From: an uncultured Opitutales bacterium
GTDB taxonomy: Bacteria > Verrucomicrobiota > Verrucomicrobiia > Opitutales > Intestinicryptomonadaceae
Assembly (NCBI GenBank): GCA_900546565.1
Contig: URDC01000006.1
Coordinates: forward strand, 1-56,462
DNA length: 56,462 nucleotides
Direction: 5' to 3'
The translations under genes and the position numbers were made by a program. Below, piece after piece: positions 1-8,706 of this stretch (positions are counted from its first letter, which is position 1; each line of letters begins with the position of its first letter). Under the pieces are notes generated by a model. That model saw nothing but the letters and a program-made list of their open reading frames with translations. It had not been told where the DNA came from and did not search any database.

Positions 1-95
1 TATAAAGCAGAGGCGCATTGCGAATGCAATCGCCGACGGTGCACGTCTTATAAAAGACTCGTCGGCGAAGCAAACGTGACCTCGCGGTTTTTAGC
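1..95. repeat. palindromic element downstream of nifJ (copy R1, truncated by window edge)
   Basis: Lies directly after the nifJ stop codon. Read in the nifJ direction it opens with TAAAAACCGCGAGG, the same kind of terminus found at the other elements of this window. It contains nested hairpins: CCGACG pairing with CGTCGG around GTCTT/AAGAC, and ATTGC/GCAAT at 17-30. About 75 bp are nearly identical, in opposite orientation, to 42814-42896. It probably also ends nifJ transcripts, but no clear T-tract is visible. Confidence 0.75.
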
Positions 96-3000
96 TTAGT
101 GGCGTTCGGCGAGATACTTATACTTCGCCCAGCGAGCGTCGACAAACGCCTGCGCCTTCGCGTCAAGCTCAGCCGCGCGTTCAGGATTCGACCTCACCAG
201 CGAACCGAAGCGGTTTTCAACCTTCATATAGTCGGCAACCGGAATCTTCGGGTCTTTCGAGTCGAGCTGGAACGGATTAAGCCCCTGCTCTATGCGGCGC
301 GGGTCGTATCTGTAAAGCGGCCAGTAGCCCGAGTCGACCGCCGCCTTCTGCTGCGCGGGACCGTTGATGAGGTTGTAGCCGTGGTTGATACAGTGGCTGT
401 AGGCAATGACGAGCGACGCGCCGTCGTAGCTGTCGGCTTCCGCCAACGCCTTGACCGCCTGGGCGTCGTTTGCGCCGATTGCAATCTGTGCGACATAAAC
501 GTTGCCGTAGTCGACGGCGAGCATACCCAAGTCTTTCTTCGGGTTCGATTTGCCCTGCGTGGCGAACTTCGCGACCGCGCCGATAGGCGTAGCCTTGCTC
601 ATCTGACCGCCCGTGTTCGAGTAAACTTCGGTATCCATTACCATAATGTTTACATTTTTGCCGCTTGCCAAAACGTGGTCGAGACCGCCGTAGCCGATGT
701 CGTATGCCCAACCGTCGCCGCCGAGAATCCAGACGGTGCGCTTTACCAAGTCGTCGGCAATTGCGTTGAGCGAGAGGGCTTCAAGCGATTTGTCGCCCGC
801 GAGCTTCTGGCGCAAAGCCGCGACTCTTTCGCGCTGCTTTACGATACCCGCTTCCGTCGACTGGTCGGCTTCGAGAATTTCCTTCACGAAGTCGTCGCCG
901 AGCTTGCCCGCCAAGCGTTGGAGCAAGTCCTTGCCCATTGCCTGTTTCATATCGAGCGAGATTCTGAAACCGAAGCCGAATTCCGCGTTGTCTTCGAACA
1001 AAGAGTTCGCCCAAGCGGGGCCGCGGCCTTCCTGATTTACGCAATACGGAGTCGTGGGCAGGTTGCCGCTGTAAATCGACGAGCAGCCCGTTGCATTCGC
1101 GACAAAGAGTCTGTCGCCGAAAAGCTGCGTGAGCGTGCGCACATACGGAGTTTCGCCGCAGCCTGCGCAGCAGCCCGAAAATTCGAACAACGGCTGGCGG
1201 AACTGGACTTCCTTGACGGTCGTGCCGAGCGAGAGCCTGTCGGGGTTCGGAATCGAGAGGAAGAACTTGAAGTTTTTCTTTTCGACTTCGCGGACGGGTT
1301 CTTGCGCAACCATCATCAGAGCCTTGACACCCTCTTCGGTCTTGCTCTTTGAGGGACAAACCGTGGCGCACAAGCCGCAACCCGTGCAGTCTTCGGGAGC
1401 TACCTGAATTGTGAAAGAGTAGTCCGCATACTTTTCCTTGTCTTTGGGCATAGCGCGGAACGCGGTTTTCTTGAAGCCTTCGGGCGCGTTTGCGAGCTCC
1501 GAATTCGGATAGAATTTAGCGCGGATAGCGGCGTGCGGGCAGATTGTCGCGCACTTTGTGCACTGGATGCACAAGTCTGGATTCCACGAGGGAACTTCGA
1601 TTGCGATATTGCGCTTTTCCCACTGCGTGGTGGCGGACGGCCAAGTGCCGTCAACAGGCAGTGCCGAGACGGGGAGCTTGTCGCCCTCTTCGCGCATCAT
1701 TGCCGCCGTGACATACTTTACAAAGTCGGGAGCTTCGTCGGCGACTGCGGGCGCAAACCCTTCCGTAGCCGAAACTGCCGCGGGAACTTCGACCTGTTCG
1801 AGGTTCGCAACCGAAGCGTCGACCGCCGCGAAGTTCTTCTGGACAACCTGCGGGCCTTTTTTGCCGTAGGTCTTTTCGATAGCCGCCTTGATTTTTTCGA
1901 TGGCTTCGTCCTTGGGAAGAACGCCCGAGATTGCGAAGTAGCAGGTCTGCATTATAGTGTTGATTCTGCCGCCCATACCCATCGCCTTCGCGACTTTGTA
2001 GGCGTCGATAACGTAGAATTTAAGCTGCTTTTCGATGATTGTTTTCTGGACGTCCTTGTTGAGGTGGTTCCAGACCGTCTTGGCGTCGTAAATAGAGTTG
2101 AGCAGGAAGACCGCGCCCTTGTCCGCGCAGTTGAGCACGCGGTATTTTTCCATAAACGAGAACTGGTGGCAACCCACAAACTGCGCGTTGTTGACCAGAT
2201 AGGGAGCCTTAATCGGGTTCGGGCCGAAGCGCAAGTGCGAGATTGTTATGCCGCCGCTCTTTTTCGAGTCGTAGACGAAATACGCCTGCGCAAAGTTCGG
2301 GGTTTCGTGCCCGATAATTTTGATTGTATTCTTGTTTGCGCCAACTGTGCCGTCGGAACCCAAGCCGAAGAATACTGCGCTCATCACGCCGCTGTCGTCA
2401 AGCTTGAAGGATTCGTCGTAGCTGATGGAGTTGTTCGTAACGTCGTCGTTGATGCCGACCGAGAAGTGGTTTTTCGGAGCGTCCGAAGCCATATTGTCGA
2501 AAACGCCCTTCGCCATTGCGGGAGTGTAGTCTTTCGAGCCGAGCGCGTAGCGGCCGCCGACGATAATCGGGTCGAAGCTGCGCGGCAGGAATCCGCTGTT
2601 GCGGGCTTCCGCGATAGACGCCGAAACTTCTTCGTAAAGGGGTTCGCCCATTGCGCCGAGTTCCTTGGTTCTGTCCAAAACCGTGATTTTCTTGACCGTC
2701 TGCGGGATTGCCGCGGCGAACATTTTTACGCTGAACGGACGGAACATTCTGATTTTCAAAACGCCCGTCTTCTTGCCCGAAGCGTTGAGAACTTTGGAGA
2801 CCTCTTCGGTTGTTTCCGCGCCGCTGCCCATCATAACGACGATTTCCTCCGCGTCCGCCGCGCCGGAATATTCGTAGGGCTTATAGAATCTGCCCGTGAG
2901 TTTGCCGAGTTTTTCCATCTGCTCGGCGACGACCTCCGCGCACTTTGTGTAGAACGGATTGCGCGCCTCCCAGCCCTGGAAGTAGACGTCGGCGTTCTGC

Positions 3001-3659
3001 GCCGTGCCTCTGATGAACGGCTTTTCGGGGTTCAGCGAGCGTTCGCGGACTTCCAAAATCTTTTCAAACGGAAGCATTTCCTTGACGATGTCGTCCGAAA
3101 TAAGGTCGTATGTGTTGATTTCGTGCGATGTTCTGAAACCGTCGAAGAAGTGCATAAATGGCACGCGCGAAATCAATGTCGAAGCGTGCGCGACAAGTGC
3201 CATATCGTGGGCCTCCTGAACGCTGTTGGAGCACAGCATTGCAAAACCCGTCTGGCGGCATGCCATAACGTCGGTCTGGTCGCCGAAAATCGAAAGCGCG
3301 TGGTGCGCAAGGGCGCGCGCGCTGACGTGCATTACAAAGCTCGTGAGTTCGCCCGCAATCTTGTACATATTCGGAATCATCAAAAGCAGACCCTGCGACG
3401 CCGTGAATGTCGTCATCAAAGTGCCCGTTTGCAATGCGCCGTGAACCGCGCCCGCCACGCCGCCTTCGCTTTGCAGCTGGCTGATTGAGGGCGTAAAGCC
3501 CCAAATGTTTTTCTTGCCTTTTACCGCCCATTCTTCACACGACTCCGCCATGGGCGACGAAGGGGTGATGGGGTAAATTGCGATTGTTTCGCTTGCCCTG
3601 AACGCGATTGAAGCGACTGCCTCGTTTGCGTCGGTGATTGTGCTGTTTTTGCTTTTCAT
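96..3659 (-). CDS. nifJ: pyruvate:ferredoxin (flavodoxin) oxidoreductase
   Basis: Single-chain pyruvate:ferredoxin oxidoreductase of 1187 residues, the usual length for the homodimeric NifJ type. It oxidatively decarboxylates pyruvate with CoA to acetyl-CoA and CO2, passing electrons to ferredoxin or flavodoxin in the cytoplasm. The N-terminus carries the pyrimidine-binding motif YPITPSSPMAE. Two 4Fe-4S clusters are visible near residues 696 (CIQCTKCATICP) and 758 (CTGCGLCATVCP). The thiamine-diphosphate domain follows, with CAGCGETPY near 831 and GDGWAYDIGYGG further on. The gene stands alone, with repeat elements on both sides. It points to fermentative anaerobic metabolism. Identification is very secure. 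Confidence 0.97.
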   Translation of the reverse strand: MKSKNSTITDANEAVASIAFRASETIAIYPITPSSPMAESCEEWAVKGKKNIWGFTPSISQLQSEGGVAGAVHGALQTGTLMTTFTASQGLLLMIPNMYKIAGELTSFVMHVSARALAHHALSIFGDQTDVMACRQTGFAMLCSNSVQEAHDMALVAHASTLISRVPFMHFFDGFRTSHEINTYDLISDDIVKEMLPFEKILEVRERSLNPEKPFIRGTAQNADVYFQGWEARNPFYTKCAEVVAEQMEKLGKLTGRFYKPYEYSGAADAEEIVVMMGSGAETTEEVSKVLNASGKKTGVLKIRMFRPFSVKMFAAAIPQTVKKITVLDRTKELGAMGEPLYEEVSASIAEARNSGFLPRSFDPIIVGGRYALGSKDYTPAMAKGVFDNMASDAPKNHFSVGINDDVTNNSISYDESFKLDDSGVMSAVFFGLGSDGTVGANKNTIKIIGHETPNFAQAYFVYDSKKSGGITISHLRFGPNPIKAPYLVNNAQFVGCHQFSFMEKYRVLNCADKGAVFLLNSIYDAKTVWNHLNKDVQKTIIEKQLKFYVIDAYKVAKAMGMGGRINTIMQTCYFAISGVLPKDEAIEKIKAAIEKTYGKKGPQVVQKNFAAVDASVANLEQVEVPAAVSATEGFAPAVADEAPDFVKYVTAAMMREEGDKLPVSALPVDGTWPSATTQWEKRNIAIEVPSWNPDLCIQCTKCATICPHAAIRAKFYPNSELANAPEGFKKTAFRAMPKDKEKYADYSFTIQVAPEDCTGCGLCATVCPSKSKTEEGVKALMMVAQEPVREVEKKNFKFFLSIPNPDRLSLGTTVKEVQFRQPLFEFSGCCAGCGETPYVRTLTQLFGDRLFVANATGCSSIYSGNLPTTPYCVNQEGRGPAWANSLFEDNAEFGFGFRISLDMKQAMGKDLLQRLAGKLGDDFVKEILEADQSTEAGIVKQRERVAALRQKLAGDKSLEALSLNAIADDLVKRTVWILGGDGWAYDIGYGGLDHVLASGKNVNIMVMDTEVYSNTGGQMSKATPIGAVAKFATQGKSNPKKDLGMLAVDYGNVYVAQIAIGANDAQAVKALAEADSYDGASLVIAYSHCINHGYNLINGPAQQKAAVDSGYWPLYRYDPRRIEQGLNPFQLDSKDPKIPVADYMKVENRFGSLVRSNPERAAELDAKAQAFVDARWAKYKYLAERH

Positions 3660-3742
3660 TTTAATCTGTTCGTGTGTTGGTTTTTAAGGGTCTAAATGAA
3701 AATATTACTTTTACTATCGACCCTTCCCCCACAAACGTCAAC

Positions 3743-3950
3743 AAAAAACGCGTGAGGACGTGCGCCTCTATTGCGAATTACATTCTAATAATGGAGAAAC
3801 GGGTTTCATTGAAACCCGTTTTTTGTTTTTTAGATTCGCAATAGAGGCGCACTCACGGCTAAAAATCGGTTTCGCTTCGCCTCTCGTACGTTTAGTACGC
3901 TACGGCTCGCAAAGCCGCGATTTTGTAGCACGCGCCTCACGCGTTTTTTT
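3743..3950. repeat. three-stem palindromic element, full copy R2
   Basis: The outer arms (AAAACGCGTGAGG at 3745-3757, CCTCACGCGTTTT from 3935) enclose two stem-loops. The first has arms 3760-3778 and 3834-3852 (core CTCTATTGCGAAT pairing with ATTCGCAATAGAG), capped by a terminator-like hairpin at 3797-3825 (AAACGGGTTTC/GAAACCCGTTT followed by Ts). The second has arms around 3862-3875 and 3908-3926, capped by CGTAC/GTACG at 3886-3899. Other copies differ in sequence but keep the pairing. It occupies the spacer between the GH28-like gene and nifJ. Confidence 0.8.
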
Positions 3951-4006
3951 CAGCACCCACGCTGGTTCTAATTTTTGCGTATTAGGAAGAGGCGTCCTCG
4001 CCCGTT
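3951..4006. repeat. partial element abutting the stop codon of the GH28-like gene
   Basis: Begins CAGCACCCACGCTGGTTCTAAT, which recurs in altered form at 14638 and 15041. It ends GGCGTCCTCGCCCGTTTTA, so the gene on the minus strand reads stop codon TAA followed by AACGGGCGAGGACGCC, the element terminus. Confidence 0.65.
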
Positions 4007-5506
4007 TTAGAAGGTGATGTTAGAGGTGAACTCCTCAATTCTGACGTTCGGGGAATCTTTCGTAATTTTTTTGCCGAAGTAGGTGATGTTTTCGAACGAC
4101 ATATTTTCGACAGTGTGGCTGGCATCGTAGCCCTTGAACCACAATGTGCCGACAAAATTGCTCTTTGCCCGCGTCAAGGTTAGTCCGCTCTTTTTGCCGA
4201 ACACGGAGATGTTCTTGAATTTGCAGTCGCGTATCGAGCCCGGGGACTTGCGGAATTTGTGGAAGTTATAGAAGTCGATTACGCGCGGAACAGCCACGAC
4301 AACGGGAACATCAACACCGTCGCTTCGGATTTTGATGTTTTCGAAAGTAAAATTCTTCATAACCATTTCGTTTGCCGCCTGAAAGAGGAAGACGCCCTTG
4401 ACCCAGAAATGGGTTATGTCTTTTGACGGGTCCGGGGTCGAGAACGCCACGAGGCAGTTGCGGACGACGACGTTTTGCATAGTCTCGTTATTGCACTCGA
4501 AGCCGATTCGGAAGGTATTGGCAAGGTCGGTCCAAAATATACAGTTTTCGATGAGGATATTTTCGACCGCGATTGAACCGCCGTTTGCTTTGAGGGCGAC
4601 GTTGTCGTCCTGACTGCGCAGGAAACAGTCGCGAACGGCGACGTTGCGCGAATTGCATATGTCGAGGGCGTCGTCGTTTATCATTCTGCCCGAACAGACT
4701 TTGACATCGCTCACAACCGCGCCGTCTGTGTTGTCGACGGAGAGAGTCCAGTGGGGCGGGTTACGCAAAATTACGCCGTCGATTGCAATGTTTTTGCACT
4801 TGTTGAAGCGCACAAGTCTCGCGCAGGTTTGACGCGCGTGAAGTTCGCCCGAAATTACGCCGCGCCCGAGGATTTTGATATTTTCGCCCTGAGCAAGAAC
4901 GACTGTTTTGACAACCGCGCCGCCCGCAATGTAGAGGGTTTGGTTCGAAGTAAGCGTGATTTGCTCGGCGGCGTGGACTCCCGGTCCGAAGTAGAGCAGA
5001 TTGGGGTCGCTTTTCTGCGGTCGGGATTTTTCAAGGGCGTTGCCGAAGATTATGAGCGGGCGGTTGCGTTCGTCGGGCAAAACCGAAATTTTAAACGGCT
5101 TGTCCGCCTTGAATGTGAAGGATGTTTTTGAGGCTTTTGCGATTGGGCGCGCGGGCAGAAGCTCGAGCTTTTTGAGATCAAACGGGTGGTTCGGCGGCGC
5201 GACAACCTTGACCTCGACTTCGCCCTCGAAATCGAAATATCCGAACGTGTAGCCCGAGCCCTTCATAGTTTCGAACAGGCGCGACTGAGCCGTGTAGAGA
5301 TCGATTTGTTTGCCGTTCACAAAAACCTTATATCCGCGCAAAACTTTTTCGCCCACGGGCGCGGGATATGTTATTACCTTTGTCTGGGCGGGTTTTGATT
5401 CGGATGCGGGTTGCCGCTTGGCGTCGGCTGCGAACGTCGGACTTTGGCAGAATATTGCCGAAAGCAGCAATGCTACGGCTATTTGTTTTGGCGTTTTGTG
5501 CGTCAT
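4007..5506 (-). CDS. secreted GH28-like right-handed beta-helix protein (polygalacturonase-like)
   Basis: 499 residues with an N-terminal signal peptide (basic start, then a hydrophobic run ending near PTFAADA), so exported. Residues of roughly 55-130 form a small beta domain, followed by a parallel beta-helix with many N-x-V/I-I turns. The segment NDDALDICNSRNVAVRDC followed by SQDDNVALK resembles the catalytic Asp region of glycoside hydrolase family 28 and related pectin-type enzymes. I do not see the GHG histidine motif of classical polygalacturonases, so the substrate is uncertain. Family knowledge suggests cleavage of a uronic-acid polysaccharide. It is transcribed divergently from ispA across about 200 bp. 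It could also belong to a sister beta-helix family. Confidence 0.75.
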   Translation of the reverse strand: MTHKTPKQIAVALLLSAIFCQSPTFAADAKRQPASESKPAQTKVITYPAPVGEKVLRGYKVFVNGKQIDLYTAQSRLFETMKGSGYTFGYFDFEGEVEVKVVAPPNHPFDLKKLELLPARPIAKASKTSFTFKADKPFKISVLPDERNRPLIIFGNALEKSRPQKSDPNLLYFGPGVHAAEQITLTSNQTLYIAGGAVVKTVVLAQGENIKILGRGVISGELHARQTCARLVRFNKCKNIAIDGVILRNPPHWTLSVDNTDGAVVSDVKVCSGRMINDDALDICNSRNVAVRDCFLRSQDDNVALKANGGSIAVENILIENCIFWTDLANTFRIGFECNNETMQNVVVRNCLVAFSTPDPSKDITHFWVKGVFLFQAANEMVMKNFTFENIKIRSDGVDVPVVVAVPRVIDFYNFHKFRKSPGSIRDCKFKNISVFGKKSGLTLTRAKSNFVGTLWFKGYDASHTVENMSFENITYFGKKITKDSPNVRIEEFTSNITF

Positions 5507-5667
5507 GTATTTCCTCCTCTGTTTACTTTGTTAAAACAAATGCACTTTTTATGGGGGCAGATACTAACGGGCGCATCGGAAACGTCAAACAAAAAACGAA
5601 GTCGTGCGCGGAGGGTTGGTGGGCGGTTCGCGCGGGGTGGCGCAACAGTAGGCAGGCGCGTAAAAGC

Positions 5668-5696
5668 TTGACAATTTCGGCAGTGGAAAAGACTAT
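5668..5696 (+). promoter_or_regulatory. candidate sigma70-type promoter of ispA
   Basis: TTGACA at 5668-5673, a 17-bp spacer, then GACTAT at 5691-5696, about 10 bp before the chosen ATG. The -35 box is perfect and the -10 box is weak. The short leader agrees with the absence of an obvious Shine-Dalgarno sequence. Confidence 0.4.
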
Positions 5697-5706
5697 TACC
5701 GACGCT

Positions 5707-6600
5707 ATGACAACCCAGGAATTTAAAAAAGAATTCGAAGCGCGCCGCGCGAAAGTCGAGCAGGCTATCGACAAGTATCTGCCCGCCGAAGACGTCCGCC
5801 CGTCGATTATCCACAAAGCTATGCGATACAGCATGGAAGCGGGCGGCAAGCGCATTCGCCCGATGCTGCTTTTGGCGGCGCACGAAATGTTCCCGTCCGA
5901 AATCGACCCGCTGCCGGCGTGCGTTGCGATTGAATGCCTGCATACGTATTCGCTTATCCACGACGATCTTCCGTGTATGGACAACTCCGACCTGCGCCGC
6001 GGGAAACCCACCTGCCACAAACAATTCGACGAAACCATGGCGTTGCTTGCCGGCGACGCGCTTTTGACGTATTCGATGTGGCTTTTGGCTGACGCATACA
6101 AGGCGTATCCGAAAGTCGCCGCGGGATTGGTGCTCGATCTCGCCGACGCGGGCGGCAGCACGAAGATGATCGGCGGGCAGGTCGAAGACGTTTTGGGCGA
6201 GCGCGAAGGCAAGATGACCGTCGACAAGCTCAATTTTATCCACCATAACAAGACCGCCGCGCTCATCACCGCCGCCGTCACAATGGGTATAAGGCTTGCG
6301 GGCGACTGCGACGCGCAAAAGCTTGAAGTCGCGCGGGAAATCGGCAAGAACATCGGGCTTGCGTTCCAGGTTATCGACGACGTTCTCGACGTCGTAAGCG
6401 ACGACGCCACTATGGGCAAGACGACGCACCTCGACGCCGCCAACGAAAAAATGACGTATGTTTCGCTTTACGGCATAGAGCGTTCGCGCGAAATTGCCGC
6501 CGAACTCACCGACAAGGCGATTGCCGACTGCAAAAAGCTCAGCGCAAACTGCGGGTTTTTCGAGACTTTGATTTCGTATATGAAAAACCGTATAAACTAA
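5707..6600 (+). CDS. ispA: farnesyl/geranyl diphosphate synthase (polyprenyl synthetase)
   Basis: 297 residues, the standard length for a short-chain trans-prenyltransferase. It condenses isopentenyl diphosphate with allylic diphosphates to make farnesyl (or geranylgeranyl) diphosphate for undecaprenol and quinone synthesis. The first aspartate-rich motif reads DDLPCMDNSDLRRGKPT and the second DDVLDV. GGKRIRPML near the N-terminus binds diphosphate. The open frame extends further upstream, but ATG 5707 gives the family's normal N-terminus and sits just behind a promoter-like sequence, so I chose it. The window also holds ispD, ispE and ispF, which make its precursors. Confidence 0.93.
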   Translation: MTTQEFKKEFEARRAKVEQAIDKYLPAEDVRPSIIHKAMRYSMEAGGKRIRPMLLLAAHEMFPSEIDPLPACVAIECLHTYSLIHDDLPCMDNSDLRRGKPTCHKQFDETMALLAGDALLTYSMWLLADAYKAYPKVAAGLVLDLADAGGSTKMIGGQVEDVLGEREGKMTVDKLNFIHHNKTAALITAAVTMGIRLAGDCDAQKLEVAREIGKNIGLAFQVIDDVLDVVSDDATMGKTTHLDAANEKMTYVSLYGIERSREIAAELTDKAIADCKKLSANCGFFETLISYMKNRIN

Positions 6601-6640
6601 TTGCAAATAGTGTTTTTAACCAAATTCGGAGGATTTTATT

Positions 6641-7819
6641 ATGGTAGTTGAACCGCGTGTAAAGGGATTTTTATGCATAACGGCGCACCCCGAGGGTTGC
6701 GCGAAAAACGTATCGGAGCAAATCGAATACGTGAGGAAGTCGGGCAAAGTCAATGGCGGATGCAAGTCGGCGTTGATTATCGGGGCGTCGACGGGCTACG
6801 GTTTGGCGAGCCGCATTTGCGCGGCGTTCGGCTGCGGCGCGGCGACTGTCGGCGTATTCTTCGAACGCCCCGGCGACCCCGTCCGCGAGCGTTCGGGCAG
6901 CGCGGGCTGGTATAACACCCGCGCGTTTACCAAGTTCGCCGAGTCCGATGGGCTGTATGCCGCAAACATCAACGGCGACGCATTTTCGGACGAAATCAAG
7001 CAGCAGGCAATCGAGGCAATCAAAAAATCTCCGCTCGGAAAAGTCGACCTGATTGTCTACTCGCTCGCCTCTCCCCGCCGCACCGACCCGAAGACGGGCG
7101 AAGTCTACAAGAGCGTTTTGAAGACAATCGGCGAGCCGCGCAAAGACAAGAGTTTGGACACCGACAAGGGCGAAGTCGTCGAGGTTGTCGTCCCCTCCGC
7201 AAACGAAAAGGAGATTTCCGACACCGTCAAAACGATGGGCGGCGAAGACTGGAAGCTCTGGATTGAAGCCCTCGACGCTGCGGGCGTGATTGCCGAAGGG
7301 TGCACGTCGGTTGCGTATTCCTATATCGGCCCGAAGTTGACGTATCCGATTTACCGCGACGGCACTATCGGCGAGGCAAAGAAGAATTTGGAGGCTTCCG
7401 CCGCCGCAATCGACGCCATGCTCAAACTCCACCGCGGCAAGGCGTTTGTCTCGATGAACAAGGCGTTGGTCACGCAGGCAAGCAGCGCGATTCCCGTCGT
7501 GCCGCTCTACGTCTCGATTCTCTACAAGGTGATGAAGGAAAAGGGTGTCCACGAAAACTGCATTATGCAGATTTACCGCCTGTTCTCCACCCAGCTTTAC
7601 AACGGTAACTGTCTGGATTTCGACGACGACGGGCGCGTGCGCATAGACAACCTCGAATTGCGCCCCGATGTCCAGCAGGCTGTTTTCGACATTTGGCCGG
7701 AAGTAAACACCCAAAACCTTTACGAGCTGACCGACTTCGAAGGCTACAAAAAGGAATTTTTGAAGCTCTTCGGCTTCGGAGTCGAAGGGGTGGACTATAC
7801 TCTCGACTCTCTTATCTAA
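6641..7819 (+). CDS. fabV: trans-2-enoyl-CoA/ACP reductase (NADH)
   Basis: 392 residues, typical of FabV, the single-domain enoyl reductase that replaces FabI in some bacteria. It reduces trans-2-enoyl-ACP or enoyl-CoA with NADH, either as the last step of fatty-acid elongation or in butyrate-type fermentation. The N-terminus matches the family (PRVKGFLC, TAHPEGC). A Rossmann segment (IIGASTGYGLASR) is followed by the FabV active-site spacing, a Tyr with Lys nine residues later (YRDGTIGEAK). GGAGG precedes the ATG at a good distance. It follows ispA by 40 bp and may share its transcript. Its stop codon TAA is the first base triplet of repeat R3. Confidence 0.95.
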   Translation: MVVEPRVKGFLCITAHPEGCAKNVSEQIEYVRKSGKVNGGCKSALIIGASTGYGLASRICAAFGCGAATVGVFFERPGDPVRERSGSAGWYNTRAFTKFAESDGLYAANINGDAFSDEIKQQAIEAIKKSPLGKVDLIVYSLASPRRTDPKTGEVYKSVLKTIGEPRKDKSLDTDKGEVVEVVVPSANEKEISDTVKTMGGEDWKLWIEALDAAGVIAEGCTSVAYSYIGPKLTYPIYRDGTIGEAKKNLEASAAAIDAMLKLHRGKAFVSMNKALVTQASSAIPVVPLYVSILYKVMKEKGVHENCIMQIYRLFSTQLYNGNCLDFDDDGRVRIDNLELRPDVQQAVFDIWPEVNTQNLYELTDFEGYKKEFLKLFGFGVEGVDYTLDSLI

Positions 7820-7936
7820 AAACCGCGAGGACGCCTCTCGTTGCGAATTTAATTACAAAAAAACATTCCGCAACGCGGAATGTTTCCGTAAAAAAATAAA
7901 ATTATTCGCAACGAAGGCGCACGCCATCGCCCGTTT
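7818..7936. repeat. short palindromic element R3 between two convergent stop codons
   Basis: Outer ends AAAACCGCGAGG (7819-7830) and GCCATCGCCCGTTT (7923-7936). Inner arms GCCTCTCGTTGCGAAT and ATTCGCAACGAAGGC. A central hairpin, AAACATTCCG/CGGAATGTTT, lies at 7861-7885 and would work as a terminator for both strands. Only one internal stem is present, so this is the short version. fabV ends at its left edge and the BI-1 gene at its right edge, each with TAA fused to the element terminus. Confidence 0.75.
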
Positions 7937-8633
7937 AGTCTCGGCGGGAGATGAGGAACTGCAAAATATACCAGAACATCAACGCTATGGCGGCAAACAG
8001 TCCGAGAGCCGCCGCAACGTGCTGGTCGGGCGCAAAGCGGTTTATTATCATACTCGTCTGATACAGCACCGCAAATGCCGCAAAGACAATCATCGCGCCC
8101 GAGAACCAAAAGCCCAATTGTAGCCCGAAGAAAATCGAACACACAATCAGCCCGAGAGCGACAAACGAAAGTATCGTCAAAATTCCGCCGAGGAACGAGA
8201 AATCGCGCCCGCTAAAAAATGCGTAGGCGGAAATACCGAGGGCAAGCGCGAACGTCAGAATTGCCGCCTGCGGGATTGCGTCGGGAGCGATGCGATCGGC
8301 AATCAGCATAAGCGGCAGGAATATGACGGCTTCGGCTACGACATACAAATAAAGCCCCGCATACTGCATACCCAGCGACTTGCGCGAATACGCCCACGAG
8401 TTTGCCACCCACGAAACACCCATAAACGCAAGTAGCACAATAAACCAGTTGTTGCCGCCAACCATCTTGTATGCCAAGTCGACCGCGGGCTGCCACGACA
8501 TTAAAAACGCCTCCAAACAGACGAAGACCGCGAACGCCGCAGCCAAGTTCAAATAGCATTTTCTGACAAGCTCGGAACGGGCCGAAACCGCGCGCGCCGC
8601 GCCACTATTACCAATAGAATTTCTACTGTCCAT
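7935..8633 (-). CDS. Bax inhibitor-1 (BI-1/YccA) family membrane protein
   Basis: 232 residues, strongly hydrophobic, with about seven predicted membrane segments after a short polar N-terminus. Internal motifs such as SWVANSWAYS, MQYAGLYLYV and a polar C-terminal stretch (LISRRD) agree with the BI-1/YccA/YbhL family, which includes proton- or calcium-leak channels and modulators of the FtsH protease. The exact role here is unknown. It is divergent from rph (about 70 bp) and convergent with fabV across R3. Confidence 0.75.
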   Translation of the reverse strand: MDSRNSIGNSGAARAVSARSELVRKCYLNLAAAFAVFVCLEAFLMSWQPAVDLAYKMVGGNNWFIVLLAFMGVSWVANSWAYSRKSLGMQYAGLYLYVVAEAVIFLPLMLIADRIAPDAIPQAAILTFALALGISAYAFFSGRDFSFLGGILTILSFVALGLIVCSIFFGLQLGFWFSGAMIVFAAFAVLYQTSMIINRFAPDQHVAAALGLFAAIALMFWYILQFLISRRD

Positions 8634-8706
8634 ACCGTAAAATTATTGACCGAATTAGAATGAAAAAGTTCTGGAAAATCAACGCAAATAATATAGCGTA
8701 AAAAAA

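Noticed and set aside
1533..3488. Long open frame on the plus strand opposite nifJ
   Set aside because: It mirrors a certain gene. Composition is that of an antisense frame (rich in R, F, V, D) and no domain is seen.
3686..3725. AAGGGTC/GACCCTT inverted repeat upstream of nifJ
   Set aside because: A 7-bp pair with a 26-bp gap can arise by chance, and no second copy is seen.
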